Below are positions 25,981-34,595 of a DNA stretch of 64,000 nucleotides, one piece after another. Within the stretch, counting starts at the first letter, position 1. Every line of letters begins with the position of its first letter. The position numbers and the translations under genes were made by a program. The notes under the pieces were generated by a model. The model did not search any database and had not been told where the DNA came from. It worked only from the letters and a program-made list of their open reading frames with translations. The DNA is from Anaerolineae bacterium (GTDB taxonomy: Bacteria > Chloroflexota > Anaerolineae > Aggregatilineales > Phototrophicaceae): contig JAJDWK010000094.1 of assembly GCA_022825675.1 (NCBI GenBank), forward strand, positions 62,001 through 126,000. Reading direction: 5' to 3'.

Positions 25981-27093
25981 TCAGGCTTGCAGGTCAAGCT
26001 CGGGCAACAGGCGGAAAGTATCAACAACCGCCAGCATGGGGAAGGTCTCCTGGTCAGCGCGCAGCAGGTCAACATCAATATCGCTATAACGCAGGTTGGC
26101 GACATGCAGGCGCTCGTCAGCGCCATTGAGCAGAAGGGCAATGCCGCTGTCGGTGGCGCCATCCACCGTCTGCAAGCGATAGGAAACTTTGTAGCCGCCT
26201 ACGCCCGCCAGCTCGGCTGCCTCCGCCGAAATCGCCGCCACGCCGCTGCGCCAGCGTTCGACCCAGCGCATCGCCTCGTCTTCGTCCGTCAGCGCGCCAT
26301 CAGCCGCCGCAATCACCAGCGTGATGCCATCGCCAGCGACCGTTGCCGGCAAGCCGTCAGCCGCGTCCACAACTGTCCAATCCGCCGGGAAACGCAGGCT
26401 GTGTTTATCGAGCCTGTCGAAATAAACATCCCAATCGAAGCGGGCGTCGGCATATACTGGCAGCCGGCTGATGGTCTCCGATACGCCAGCGAGGATATAT
26501 TTCAATTCTTGGGGAGCATTCTCCGCAGTGATGACACGAGCGCTGTAGATATCGCCCGCTTCCAGCCAGGATTCCTGACGGGCTATGAGGTGGCTGCGGC
26601 CGCGGCGCAAGTTAAAGTCCAGGCGCAGTTTGTCGTCATCAGTGATGGAGCGCCCGGTCTCGTCCCAGCTGGTGTAACCGCTCCAGGTTTGCCCCAGCCA
26701 GGCGCGGTTCATATAGTTGCTGAGCGCGTCCGCATCGGTGATATTGCCAGGGTTCCTGGTGATGCGCACTTCAATTACGCTGAGCAAATCGCCATTGCTC
26801 AAGCCGGCGCGCAATTCATCAGCGCTGCTGCTGTCGGAAGCGTGAGTCCAGCCGGCCGGCGCGGCAAAGGTGAACAGCCCCGAACGGTGCAAATGCCGCG
26901 TATCAAAATTGAGCGCCGAGATATCGGGCGGTGGCGGCAGCGTCGGCGTTGGCAAGGGCGTTGGCACCGCCGCCTCAGCGCTTTCCCCCAGCCCGACCTG
27001 GCTCGAAAGCATCGGCAATATCAAGCTGCCCACCATGGCAACCGACATAATAATGCCAATAATGTAGGTGAAGGTTTTTGTTGTCTTGTTCAT
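25981..27093 (-). CDS. Membrane-anchored secreted protein of unknown function
   Basis: 370 residues. A hydrophobic segment at about 8-30 (no lipobox Cys) is followed by a Pro/Thr linker (PTPLPTPTLPPPP, about 44-56), so most of the protein lies outside the membrane. Two similar domains follow (about 65-205 and 215-370), each with a pattern near FTFAAPAGW or LRFPADW, which recalls the PsbP/DUF1795-like fold; this is a resemblance only. GGGAG stands 10 bases before the ATG. It leads the minus-strand run with the MBL, glycosylase and dut genes. Confidence 0.75.
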   Translation of the reverse strand: MNKTTKTFTYIIGIIMSVAMVGSLILPMLSSQVGLGESAEAAVPTPLPTPTLPPPPDISALNFDTRHLHRSGLFTFAAPAGWTHASDSSSADELRAGLSNGDLLSVIEVRITRNPGNITDADALSNYMNRAWLGQTWSGYTSWDETGRSITDDDKLRLDFNLRRGRSHLIARQESWLEAGDIYSARVITAENAPQELKYILAGVSETISRLPVYADARFDWDVYFDRLDKHSLRFPADWTVVDAADGLPATVAGDGITLVIAAADGALTDEDEAMRWVERWRSGVAAISAEAAELAGVGGYKVSYRLQTVDGATDSGIALLLNGADERLHVANLRYSDIDVDLLRADQETFPMLAVVDTFRLLPELDLQA

Positions 27094-27249
27094 TCAAGCC
27101 CGGCTCCCGCATGCGGTCATCGCTGCCTCATCTTACCCGAAAATAGCGAGGCTGTTAAGCAAGACTTTTCCGCTCTATACTGCGAGCTTGGCGATTGCCG
27201 CGGGCATGGCATCACCGCCAGGGACAAAAGTACATCAAGGCAGCCAAGT

Positions 27250-28254
27250 ATGAGCAGCAGTTTCAGCAAGCGCCCATTGCGCCTGGCGGACGCCAGCGCC
27301 TTTGTGGCGACATCCAACGCGATTTCGGCGCATATCGGGACTGAAGAACGGATTCAGCTGGACAGCGTGCAGTTGGAATGGCAAGAGCCTGATTTTGATC
27401 TCGCGAGCGCTTCGCTGGGCATATTTGACGCTGCCGGCGCGCTTGCGGGCTATGCCATCTTCTGGGCGACATCAGAAAAGCCGGTGCACCCGCACTTGCA
27501 ATGGGGCGTGCACCCGCGCTATATGGCGGGAGGTGTGCAGGCAGAGCTGCTGCGCTGGGGCGATGAACAAGGCGCAAAAGCGCTGGAGCGCTGCCCGCCA
27601 GAAGCGCGCGTATCGCTGAGGAGCGCGGCGCACAAGGGCTTCACTTTCGCGGAAGAGGCGCTGACAAAAGCCGGCTATAGCGCGAGCCGTTCCTGGCGCT
27701 TGATGAACATCACGATGACGTCCCGCCCGCAGCCGCAGCCCTTCCCCGCCGGCATCGCGACCCGCCCCTACCGCCATGACGAGGACCTGCCGCTGTTGGT
27801 CACGATTATTCGCGATTCCTTCTCCGACCATTATGGTTATGTCGAAGAGCCGTTCGAGAAGGTGCTCGCCTTGTTCCGCCACTGGCTGGACAATGCCGCG
27901 TTTTTTGATCCAGCGCTGGTCGTCCTGCCGGTTGATGAAGCGACCGGAGAGGCGGCTGGCTGCGTCATCGGGCTGACGCAGGACCGCAACGATCCCAGCG
28001 CGGGCTATATCGACACCGTTGGCGTGCGGCGAGGCTATCGGCGGCGCGGCATCGCCACCGCGATGCTGCAGCAGAGTTTCGCCGATTTTTGGGATCGCGG
28101 CATCCGCTCACTGAACCTGGAAGTGGACGGAAGCAGCCTGACAGATGCTGGCAGCCTTTACGAGCGCGTGGGCATGAGGGAATATCGGCGGCTTATTGAA
28201 TATGAGAAGCTGCTGCGCGCCGGCATCGAATTGGCGAAGACGGCGCTGGATTGA
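27250..28254 (+). CDS. Tandem GNAT-domain acetyltransferase
   Basis: 334 residues with two GNAT-like halves (about 1-160 and 170-325). The second half has the acetyl-CoA motif VGVRRGYRRRGIATAML near residue 255 and the late motif SLYERVGM; the first half is degenerate, as in mycothiol synthase MshD-type tandem enzymes. The true start is ATG 27250; the frame is open for about 470 more codons upstream, but those run antisense to the secreted protein gene and show no family resemblance. A TATACT at 27176-27181 may be its -10. Substrate unknown. Confidence 0.82.
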   Translation: MSSSFSKRPLRLADASAFVATSNAISAHIGTEERIQLDSVQLEWQEPDFDLASASLGIFDAAGALAGYAIFWATSEKPVHPHLQWGVHPRYMAGGVQAELLRWGDEQGAKALERCPPEARVSLRSAAHKGFTFAEEALTKAGYSASRSWRLMNITMTSRPQPQPFPAGIATRPYRHDEDLPLLVTIIRDSFSDHYGYVEEPFEKVLALFRHWLDNAAFFDPALVVLPVDEATGEAAGCVIGLTQDRNDPSAGYIDTVGVRRGYRRRGIATAMLQQSFADFWDRGIRSLNLEVDGSSLTDAGSLYERVGMREYRRLIEYEKLLRAGIELAKTALD

Positions 28255-28300
28255 GCGCAGGGTGGTCGTTTGATTTACCACCGAGCGCACCGAGAAAGGC

Positions 28301-28843
28301 ATGACAAAACAGCCAGAAGACCGCTACCAGGATATCCTCAAACGTATCGCCGAGCGGCGTCCTTTCGGCAGCGCTGTACAGCAGCCGCAGACGCCGCCGG
28401 AGCGCGCCCTCGACCTCATCAATGCCTACGACGCCCTCGCCGAGCTGACGCAGAGCGAGTATCCGCGCAGCCTATGTTACGGTCCCAAGCAGCTCAGCGG
28501 CGGCGCTTGGACGGGGGTGGCGCTGTGGCATCGCCGCAAGGGCTATCACGGCTATCAGACGCTGTGGCTGCTGGGCGTTTGGGCGCATTATTTGGGGCAG
28601 GCGCTGACGCTCAGCATTGGCGAGCGCGCCCTGCCCTACCGCGCGCCGATATATGACGCGGGCGTGTATCGCGTCGCTATCGAAAATGGCTTCCGGCTCT
28701 ATTATGAAGATGACGGCGGTCCGCCACAGGCTGGCGACCGCCTGCTCTATCAAGCCGCTTTTGAGCCGCGTGAGCGTCTGAAGCCGCGCCAGGCGCTAGA
28801 CAGAATTCTGGAAACTTGGCAAAGCAGGCAAGAGGCAGTCTAG
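28301..28843 (+). CDS. Hypothetical protein
   Basis: 180 residues, soluble, with no signal peptide or transmembrane segment. It has an N-terminal helical part (residues 1-55) and an aromatic-rich centre (GVALWHRRKGYHGYQTLWLL). I do not recognise a family. One arm of the dispersed repeat lies at 28277-28296, just upstream, so the gene's leader overlaps repeat-like sequence. It ends in a stop that overlaps the stop of the convergent E1-like gene. The convergent layout means it is not in the E1/E2/JAB operon and gives no reason to link them. Confidence 0.65.
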   Translation: MTKQPEDRYQDILKRIAERRPFGSAVQQPQTPPERALDLINAYDALAELTQSEYPRSLCYGPKQLSGGAWTGVALWHRRKGYHGYQTLWLLGVWAHYLGQALTLSIGERALPYRAPIYDAGVYRVAIENGFRLYYEDDGGPPQAGDRLLYQAAFEPRERLKPRQALDRILETWQSRQEAV

Positions 28844-29766
28844 TCGGCGTCTTCTTCGAAGACGATGTCGGTGGTCAAGCCGGATGCGGCTAAATCCGCC
28901 AGCGAGATAGCGGCTTCGTCCTCCCGCGCCAGCATGCTTATGCCCTGTTTCAGCCGCTCGCCGCAAACGAGACAATCGGGGTCGCGTTCGATCTCTATCC
29001 AAAGCCCGGTATGCGGCTCGGCAGTTTGCCCTTCGATGATGTCCATAGCGCTATTGGTGACGATGAGCGTGTTGGCGGGCATTGCTTCGTGCGCGTCAGT
29101 GCCGCGCAGCAGCTCGTTAATCACCAGACCAGCCTGGATGCCAGCAACTTTGGTGACATTAACCCAGAGCGCCGGCTCTGCCGCGAGGATGCCGGCATCG
29201 TCAATCATGCCATAATCGAGCTCGCCCGCAGGGTCGATTGCGATGCGAGCGCCTTCCCGCGTGGCTTCTGCCCAGCAGGCATAACAGGGACCAGCGAAGG
29301 GACTGATGATGACATGGTCGCCGCCTTCGCCGCGCTCATAAACGCCGGCATACGACGCGCGGAGCCGCTTCTTTAAGCATTGCTCGTTAATTGCGAATTT
29401 CACCGCTTCCTGATCCACCGCCACCACGACAATATGCACATCGTCCAGCGCGTTCCAGTGCTCTTCGATGATGCCTGGGCGCAGTTCGATTTCCGCCTGC
29501 GGGTTGCGATTGTGTATCAAATCCGCCACTGCCGCCGCTTTGTTTTGCCCGATGTAGCGCCGGTCCGCCACATGCCGCATCACATTGCCGGCATCAATCA
29601 CATCGCCATCTACCAATACAAAACTGCCCACCCCGCTCATCGCCAGGCTGAGCGCGACAAAGCCACCGCCAGAGCCCAAGCCAACCACGGCTACCTTTTT
29701 CTCTGCCAGCCGCGCCAGATTGTCGCTGCCGATGAGCCGCTCTACCCGTGCCCAAAGTTCGCTCAT
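28840..29766 (-). CDS. E1/ThiF-like adenylyltransferase of a ubiquitin-like pathway
   Basis: 308 residues. VVGLGSGGG (27-35) is the nucleotide loop, LVDGD (Asp53) binds ribose, and NVMRH with Arg64 matches the arginine of MoeB, ThiF and UBA1 that contacts ATP. VVVVAVDQEAVK is the conserved NAD-like strand. CYAC (near 170) and CLVC (near 275) form the four-Cys zinc site. It would adenylate the C-terminus of a ubiquitin-like protein. There is no obvious separate catalytic-Cys domain. Last gene of a three-gene operon: its ATG is 1 base after the JAB stop. MoeB- or ThiF-type sulfur transfer is an alternative, but the E2 and JAB neighbours argue for conjugation. Confidence 0.88.
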   Translation of the reverse strand: MSELWARVERLIGSDNLARLAEKKVAVVGLGSGGGFVALSLAMSGVGSFVLVDGDVIDAGNVMRHVADRRYIGQNKAAAVADLIHNRNPQAEIELRPGIIEEHWNALDDVHIVVVAVDQEAVKFAINEQCLKKRLRASYAGVYERGEGGDHVIISPFAGPCYACWAEATREGARIAIDPAGELDYGMIDDAGILAAEPALWVNVTKVAGIQAGLVINELLRGTDAHEAMPANTLIVTNSAMDIIEGQTAEPHTGLWIEIERDPDCLVCGERLKQGISMLAREDEAAISLADLAASGLTTDIVFEEDAD

Positions 29767-29767
29767 G

Positions 29768-30964
29768 TCATGGCACCTCGTCTATTGTATCGGCGGGAGG
29801 GCGGTACTCTTCAGCCGCGTCCGCACTGTGCTCATCCAGGATGACGGGGATGGAGACTGAAGCTGGCTGACGCAAACCCAGCTGCACTTCTATCGCGATT
29901 ACATAATCAACCAGGTATTTTTCGGGGGTCCAGCGCCAGCCGGGCGGGTCCGGGATTGGGCTTTTAAGCGCCCAGAGCTTCTCGAAAGTGGCGACCGCAT
30001 CCGCCAAATCCAGCCCTTCAATAAAAGGCGCGTGATAGGCTCGCGGCGCAGTCTCAGGATAATCGTGCTGCGTCACCAAAAGCAGGAAGGAGGTAGCGCC
30101 TTGACGGATGGTGAAGAAGCAGAATTCCAGCGGCACTTCGCCATCACATTCGTAGAGCAGCCGCCGCACCAGCAAGCCGTCATCCAGCAGCGCCAGCGTC
30201 TCGCTGCCCAGGCGGTCGGCAAGCACGACATGCCAGCCGTATTTCATCATCTTCGGCAAGGTTTCCGCCGCCACCAGCTTGGGATGCACCGGCTGAAAAA
30301 CACGCACATCGCGGTGGATATACCACCAGTCGACGCGCATGTCACTGCCATTTTCCATCGGCAGGTGGATATAATTGACCGTATATTCTGACTGGCTGAT
30401 GACTGGGGCATAGCCCACAGTCACAATCGGCACCAGCAGGAAATCCATATTCATCTCATCATCATCCAGCCAGGACAGGGCGGTCATCAGGTCGCCATGG
30501 CTGGGCTGTATCATGGAGCCGGGCTGTTTATGCCAATCCCCAAGGTAGCGCAGGGGCACATCAAAGCGGGCGGACAAGGCATCACTGCCGCGATAGCGCT
30601 CGCGATGAAAATGCCAATTTTCTTGCAGCCACCATATAATTTCGTCTTGCAGCGCATCCCCCTGTTGGAAGGTGTGCGAACGGCGGACAGCGGTTTCGTC
30701 TGGCGAGATGGTATCGAGCACATAAATGGTCGGCAGCCCCTCGGGCGTATCGTCTTCGATGATGAAGCCGACCATCGCCTCGCCAGTTTCATCCGCCATA
30801 TATTGGCTGGCGGCAGAGCGCATCCGCTCCAATGCCCGCTCCGACAATACCAGATTGGGCACAATCCCGCGCGACATCATCGCCATCCCCCGCAATCGCT
30901 TGCGGATATGATCCAGTTCCAGGTGCATGAGCTGCAGAAATTCTGGCTCATCGGGCACTCGCAC
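29768..30964 (-). CDS. JAB/JAMM-domain protein with a C-terminal E2/RWD-like region
   Basis: 398 residues. Residues about 36-190 form a JAB/MPN domain: Glu59 in DETGEAMVGF is the expected catalytic acid, and GDWHKQPGSMIQPSHGD (142-158) is the metal motif. JAMM reads HxHx7Sx2D; here it is His145-Lys-Gln147, x7, Ser155, x2, Asp158, so the second zinc His is Gln. Residues about 230-375 show VPLEFCFF and HDYPETAPRAYH, like the YPxxxP strand and turn of E2 proteins, but with no Cys at the active-site position. JAB proteins process or remove ubiquitin-like tags. It sits 2 bases after the E2-like gene and 1 base before the E1-like gene. Catalytic activity is uncertain. Confidence 0.82.
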   Translation of the reverse strand: MRVPDEPEFLQLMHLELDHIRKRLRGMAMMSRGIVPNLVLSERALERMRSAASQYMADETGEAMVGFIIEDDTPEGLPTIYVLDTISPDETAVRRSHTFQQGDALQDEIIWWLQENWHFHRERYRGSDALSARFDVPLRYLGDWHKQPGSMIQPSHGDLMTALSWLDDDEMNMDFLLVPIVTVGYAPVISQSEYTVNYIHLPMENGSDMRVDWWYIHRDVRVFQPVHPKLVAAETLPKMMKYGWHVVLADRLGSETLALLDDGLLVRRLLYECDGEVPLEFCFFTIRQGATSFLLLVTQHDYPETAPRAYHAPFIEGLDLADAVATFEKLWALKSPIPDPPGWRWTPEKYLVDYVIAIEVQLGLRQPASVSIPVILDEHSADAAEEYRPPADTIDEVP

Positions 30965-30966
30965 GG

Positions 30967-31476
30967 CTATCGCCTCCGGCGGCGGGGCAAAGGCGAGCTC
31001 GCCTTAATCCGTTCTTCGATGCCGGGCCAGCGCCCGGTCGAGCGCCAGGTGTAATAGGCATAGAGCCACTGTATCGCCCAGCCGCCCACGGTTACCGCCG
31101 TTGATTTAGAGGGATTCCAGCCGTACTGCTCGCCATCTTTTGGGTTAAACAGGCAGAGCTGACCGTCTTCGTATTGGTGCTTTTCGCTGTAAATGCGCGG
31201 TTTGACGCAATAGGCTTCCGCCGGGCGGTTGGGATACTCTTTGGGATAGACAATTTTGAGGCTGTGATAAGGCGAATCCAGGATGCTCATATTGATCTGG
31301 ACCTTGCCCTGCCAATAGAGCAGCCCGCCGAAGGGCGGCACCACCAGGTTGAAGGTGTTGCCAAAGGTCGCTTTCATCGCCTCGACTTCCCACACAAGGC
31401 GAGCGGAGACATTTTTCCTTGTACCCCACCAATTGGACATGCGCGCAACCCCATCGAGAAGCCATGCCGACGGCAT
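30967..31476 (-). CDS. Prokaryotic E2 (ubiquitin-conjugating-like) protein
   Basis: 169 residues. YWQGKVQINM, then YHSLKIVYPKEYPNRP (70-85) is the E2 beta-sheet and YPxxxP turn; KHQYEDGQLCLFNP (99-112) gives His100 and the putative catalytic Cys108 in the order seen in bacterial E2 families; QWLYAYYTWRSTGRWPG is the C-terminal helix. It would carry an activated ubiquitin-like protein as a thioester. First gene of the E2-JAB-E1 operon. An internal ATG at 31440 (with GGGG 8 bases ahead) is an equally good start and would remove 12 residues. The basic tail PRRRRR is unusual. Confidence 0.87.
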   Translation of the reverse strand: MPSAWLLDGVARMSNWWGTRKNVSARLVWEVEAMKATFGNTFNLVVPPFGGLLYWQGKVQINMSILDSPYHSLKIVYPKEYPNRPAEAYCVKPRIYSEKHQYEDGQLCLFNPKDGEQYGWNPSKSTAVTVGGWAIQWLYAYYTWRSTGRWPGIEERIKASSPLPRRRRR

Positions 31477-31820
31477 GCGTAAACTCTATTGCCAAAGTCG
31501 CCAAATGTCTAGGTTCAGCGCCCGCGCGCTGGATACTCTTAACGCTGTGGGATTTTACACGGGCGGGCGGCGGATTTAACCGCGGCTAAACCGCGTGCGC
31601 CAGCCGTTTAATCCCGCAGGAAACCTGGCGAAGAGTCGCGCGGGGCAAGCGATTAACATTGAAGTTTACCGCTGGCGTGGACAGCCGCTGTACGCCTCTG
31701 CTACAACAAAGAGGTCAATCGGGACGAGAAGCCTTCCCAGCAAAACTCGTTCCCAATTGACACTCGACCATCACCGCAAATCCTAACTTGGAATTGCGGC
31801 AAACACAAGGAGTTCACAGT
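31477..31820. other. Intergenic region between the E2 operon and the iron transporter
   Basis: 344 bases between divergent operons. Reading the minus strand upstream of the E2 gene I found only frames of under 30 codons closed by stops, so no ubiquitin-like gene hides here. It holds a candidate promoter for the E2 operon, a small perfect hairpin (CGCGG-CTAAA-CCGCG near 31581-31595), a TTGACA on the plus strand at 31757-31762 without a good -10, and AAGGAG at 31807-31812 before the transporter. Confidence 0.6.
31552..31579 (-). promoter_or_regulatory. Candidate promoter of the E2-JAB-E1 operon
   Basis: On the minus strand: TTAAAT (31579-31574), 16-base spacer, TAAAAT (31557-31552). The -10 is good and the -35 weak. 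Confidence 0.45.
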
Positions 31821-32834
31821 ATGTCCGCTTTATCTTTCAGCAGTATTGTCAAGTTGTTGGCGATTTTCCTTTTCGCCGCGACCCCCGTCATGGGCGACGA
31901 TGCGCTCACCGTGTATTCGGGGCGCAACGAGAGTTTGCTTGCTCCCATCCTGCAGCGCTTCAGCGAAGCCACCGGCATCGAAATTGAAGTCCTCTATGGC
32001 GGCACCAGCGCTGTCGCCAATCAGATTTTGACCGAAGGCGTCAATAGCCCCGCCGATGTCTTCATCGCCCAGGATGGCGGCGCATTGGGCGCGTTGGCGG
32101 CGGCGGATATGCTGCACAAGCTGCCGGCGGCCACCCTTGAGCGCGTTGCCGATGCGGCATTTGTTTCGCCAGCTGGTGCCTGGGTGGGCTTAAGCGGGCG
32201 CGCGCGCGTATTTGTCTACAGCCCGGAAGCGCTGGCGGAAAATGGGCTGGAATTGCCAAACTCCATCCTCGACCTCACCGACGAGCAATGGCATGGTTTG
32301 CTGGGCTGGGCACCGACCAACGGTTCTTTCGTCGCCAATATAACCGCCATGCGTGTGCTGCTGGGCGATGACGCGACCGCAAGCTGGCTGGCGGACATGA
32401 TCGCCAATGGCGTGCAAGCCTACCCCAAGAACACGCCAATTGTAAAAGCGACCATTGACGGCGAGATTGTTGGCGGCTTGGTCAATCATTATTATCTCTT
32501 CCGTTTTCTGGCGGAGGACCCCGATATCACGGCGGCGCTGCATTTCTTCCCCGGCGGCGACCCCGGTTCGCTGATAAATGTGGCGGGCGCGGGGATTCTG
32601 AAAACAAGCGACCAGCCTTATGATGCCTTGGCGCTGGTCGATTATCTGCTGGGCGACGAAGCGCAAAGCTATTTCGCCGAGATCACCTACGAATATCCCT
32701 TGGTGGCATCGGTAGCGCCCGCCGTCGATATTCCAGCGCTGGCGGATATCGAAGCGCCCGAAATCGATCTCTCCGCGCTTGATGACTTAAAAGCCACGCT
32801 GGAGATGATCGAAGACAGCGGCGCGCTCGATTAA
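31821..32834 (+). CDS. Fe(III) ABC transporter substrate-binding protein
   Basis: 337 residues. A signal peptide of about 24 residues ends near ATPVMG-DD, so the protein is exported; no lipobox is visible. LTVYSGRNESLLAPILQRF and EGVNSPADVFIAQD are typical of FbpA/FutA ferric-binding proteins, and VNHYYLFRF holds the Tyr224/Tyr225 pair that ligates Fe(III) in the family. ATG at 31821 has AAGGAG 8 bases upstream. It leads an operon with a two-domain permease and an ATPase. No Fur-type operator could be recognised. Confidence 0.9.
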   Translation: MSALSFSSIVKLLAIFLFAATPVMGDDALTVYSGRNESLLAPILQRFSEATGIEIEVLYGGTSAVANQILTEGVNSPADVFIAQDGGALGALAAADMLHKLPAATLERVADAAFVSPAGAWVGLSGRARVFVYSPEALAENGLELPNSILDLTDEQWHGLLGWAPTNGSFVANITAMRVLLGDDATASWLADMIANGVQAYPKNTPIVKATIDGEIVGGLVNHYYLFRFLAEDPDITAALHFFPGGDPGSLINVAGAGILKTSDQPYDALALVDYLLGDEAQSYFAEITYEYPLVASVAPAVDIPALADIEAPEIDLSALDDLKATLEMIEDSGALD

Positions 32835-32863
32835 GCGCCCTGCCAGAATTCTTTGGAGCCGCC

Positions 32864-34498
32864 ATGCACCTGCCCGATATCATCCGACCGCGCCAAAAGC
32901 TCAACGGCGCGCTGCGCCAAGCGCGCCCGCATTGGCGCTTCGGCAATCGCCAGCTGGCGCAAGCGGCGAGCCTGGCGGTGGTGGCGGTCGTGATGATACC
33001 GGTGGCATACCTGGTATTGGGCGCTTTCCACGCGGGGGCGGAAGGCATCGACTATCTGCTGCGGGCGCGAACGCTGCGCATCGTCGGCAACAGCCTGGCG
33101 CTGATGCTGACAGTAACCGCCTGCGCCAGCTTCATCGCCCTGCCCTTCGCCTGGCTGACGGCGCGCAGCGATTTGCCATGGCGGCGCGTTTTCCTGGCGC
33201 TGGGCTTGGCGGCGATGGTCATCCCGTCTTATCTGACCGCAGTAACTTTCAGCGAAGCCTTTGGTCCCAAGGGCATGCTGCAATCGCTGCTGGAGCCAAT
33301 CGGCGTGGGGCGTCTGCCCAGCATCAAAGGCTTTTTTGGCGCCGCGCTGACGCTCAGTTTCGTGACATTCCCCTACATCGTCTTGCCGGCGCGCGCGGCA
33401 TTGCTGCGCTGTGACCGCAATTTGGAAGAAGCCGGGCAAAGCCTGGGCTTGAGCCGCTGGGCGGTTTTCCGCCAGATAATCCTGCCGCAGCTGCGCCCGG
33501 CGCTCTCCACCGGGATGCTGATGACGGCGCTCTATTGCCTCAGCGATTTCGGCGCTGTCGCCGTGATGCGCTTCAACGCTTTCACCCGCGCCATCTTCTT
33601 GCAGACAGAATCTTACCGCTTGGACAAAGCATCGATGCTGGCGCTGGTGCTCATCGTTTTGACGATCGCTCTGCTGATTGTGCAATCGCGCCTGCAGCAT
33701 GGCGGGCGGCATTATCGCGTTGGCTCGGGCGCGGCGCGCAACCTGGAGCGCCTGCCCCTGGGCAAGTGGAAGCTGCCCGCTGTCGCCTTTTGCGCGACAG
33801 TGATTGGCATCGGCGTCCTCACGCCATTGCTGGTTCTGTTCAGCTGGCTGAGCGGGCACCGGCTCACCAACCCCATCCAGGTGCCGCTGACAGAACTGCT
33901 GGGCAACACTGTGGGCGTCAGCGCGGTTTCGGCGCTGGTGGTAACGGCTGCCGCGCTGCCGCTGGCGCTGCTGGCGATGCACGCCGCCTCCCGCAGCGAC
34001 CGCTGGCTGGTGCAGCTCGCTTATTTAGGCAATGCCCTGCCCGGCATCGTGATTGCGCTGGCGCTGGTGATATTCGCCACCAGCAATCTGCTGAGTTGGT
34101 ATCAGACACTGCCGCTGCTGATAGTCGGCTATGCGATCCACTATTTGCCTTTTAGCATCGGCGCGACCGAAAGCGCCTTCGCCCAAACCAACCCCCGCTT
34201 TGAAGAAGTCGCGCGCAGCCTGGGCATATCCGCCTGGGCTGCCCTGGCGCGGATTACATTGCCCCTGGCGCGGGCGGGCATTTTGGCGGGCTTGGCGCTG
34301 GTCTTCCTCAATGTGATGAAAGAGCTGCCGACCACATTACTCCTCCGTCCTATCGGTTTTCGCACCTTCGCCACCCGCATCTGGAGCGCCTATGACGAAG
34401 CATTTTTGTCTTCGATTGCGCTGCCGGGTTTGCTATTGGTGCTGGCATCGCTGATTGCCCTGGCGATACTGCTGCGGCAGGACGAGGGCATCGCTTAA
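32864..34498 (+). CDS. Fe(III) ABC transporter permease (FbpB type, two fused domains)
   Basis: 544 residues with about 12 membrane segments forming two homologous permease halves. Each has the coupling EAA loop: EEAGQSLGLSRWAVFRQI near residue 188 and EEVARSLGISAWAALARI near 447. This duplicated form is the FbpB/AfuB type used for ferric iron. ATG at 32864 follows GGAG(CC) and lies 29 bases after the binding-protein gene, in the same operon. Confidence 0.92.
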   Translation: MHLPDIIRPRQKLNGALRQARPHWRFGNRQLAQAASLAVVAVVMIPVAYLVLGAFHAGAEGIDYLLRARTLRIVGNSLALMLTVTACASFIALPFAWLTARSDLPWRRVFLALGLAAMVIPSYLTAVTFSEAFGPKGMLQSLLEPIGVGRLPSIKGFFGAALTLSFVTFPYIVLPARAALLRCDRNLEEAGQSLGLSRWAVFRQIILPQLRPALSTGMLMTALYCLSDFGAVAVMRFNAFTRAIFLQTESYRLDKASMLALVLIVLTIALLIVQSRLQHGGRHYRVGSGAARNLERLPLGKWKLPAVAFCATVIGIGVLTPLLVLFSWLSGHRLTNPIQVPLTELLGNTVGVSAVSALVVTAAALPLALLAMHAASRSDRWLVQLAYLGNALPGIVIALALVIFATSNLLSWYQTLPLLIVGYAIHYLPFSIGATESAFAQTNPRFEEVARSLGISAWAALARITLPLARAGILAGLALVFLNVMKELPTTLLLRPIGFRTFATRIWSAYDEAFLSSIALPGLLLVLASLIALAILLRQDEGIA

Positions 34499-34595
34499 CA
34501 TGACAAGTAGCAGCCGGCGAGCAATCCACCCTTAAATGCGCCGCCGCTTTGCCATATTCTTAAGCCTAATCGCGCCCGGCACCTGAGGCTCGCGC

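Noticed and set aside
25828..27249. Long upstream extension of the tandem acetyltransferase frame (in all about 808 codons)
   Set aside because: It runs antisense to the secreted-protein gene, has no family resemblance and no ribosome site; a good start with the domain boundary lies at 27250.
28301..31476. Reading the E1/E2/JAB locus as a CBASS operon
   Set aside because: No CD-NTase cyclase or effector gene is in the window, E1 and E2 are separate rather than fused, and the neighbours are convergent or divergent.
31757..31785. Perfect TTGACA as promoter of the iron transporter
   Set aside because: No acceptable -10 at 16-18 bases; the promoter remains unassigned.
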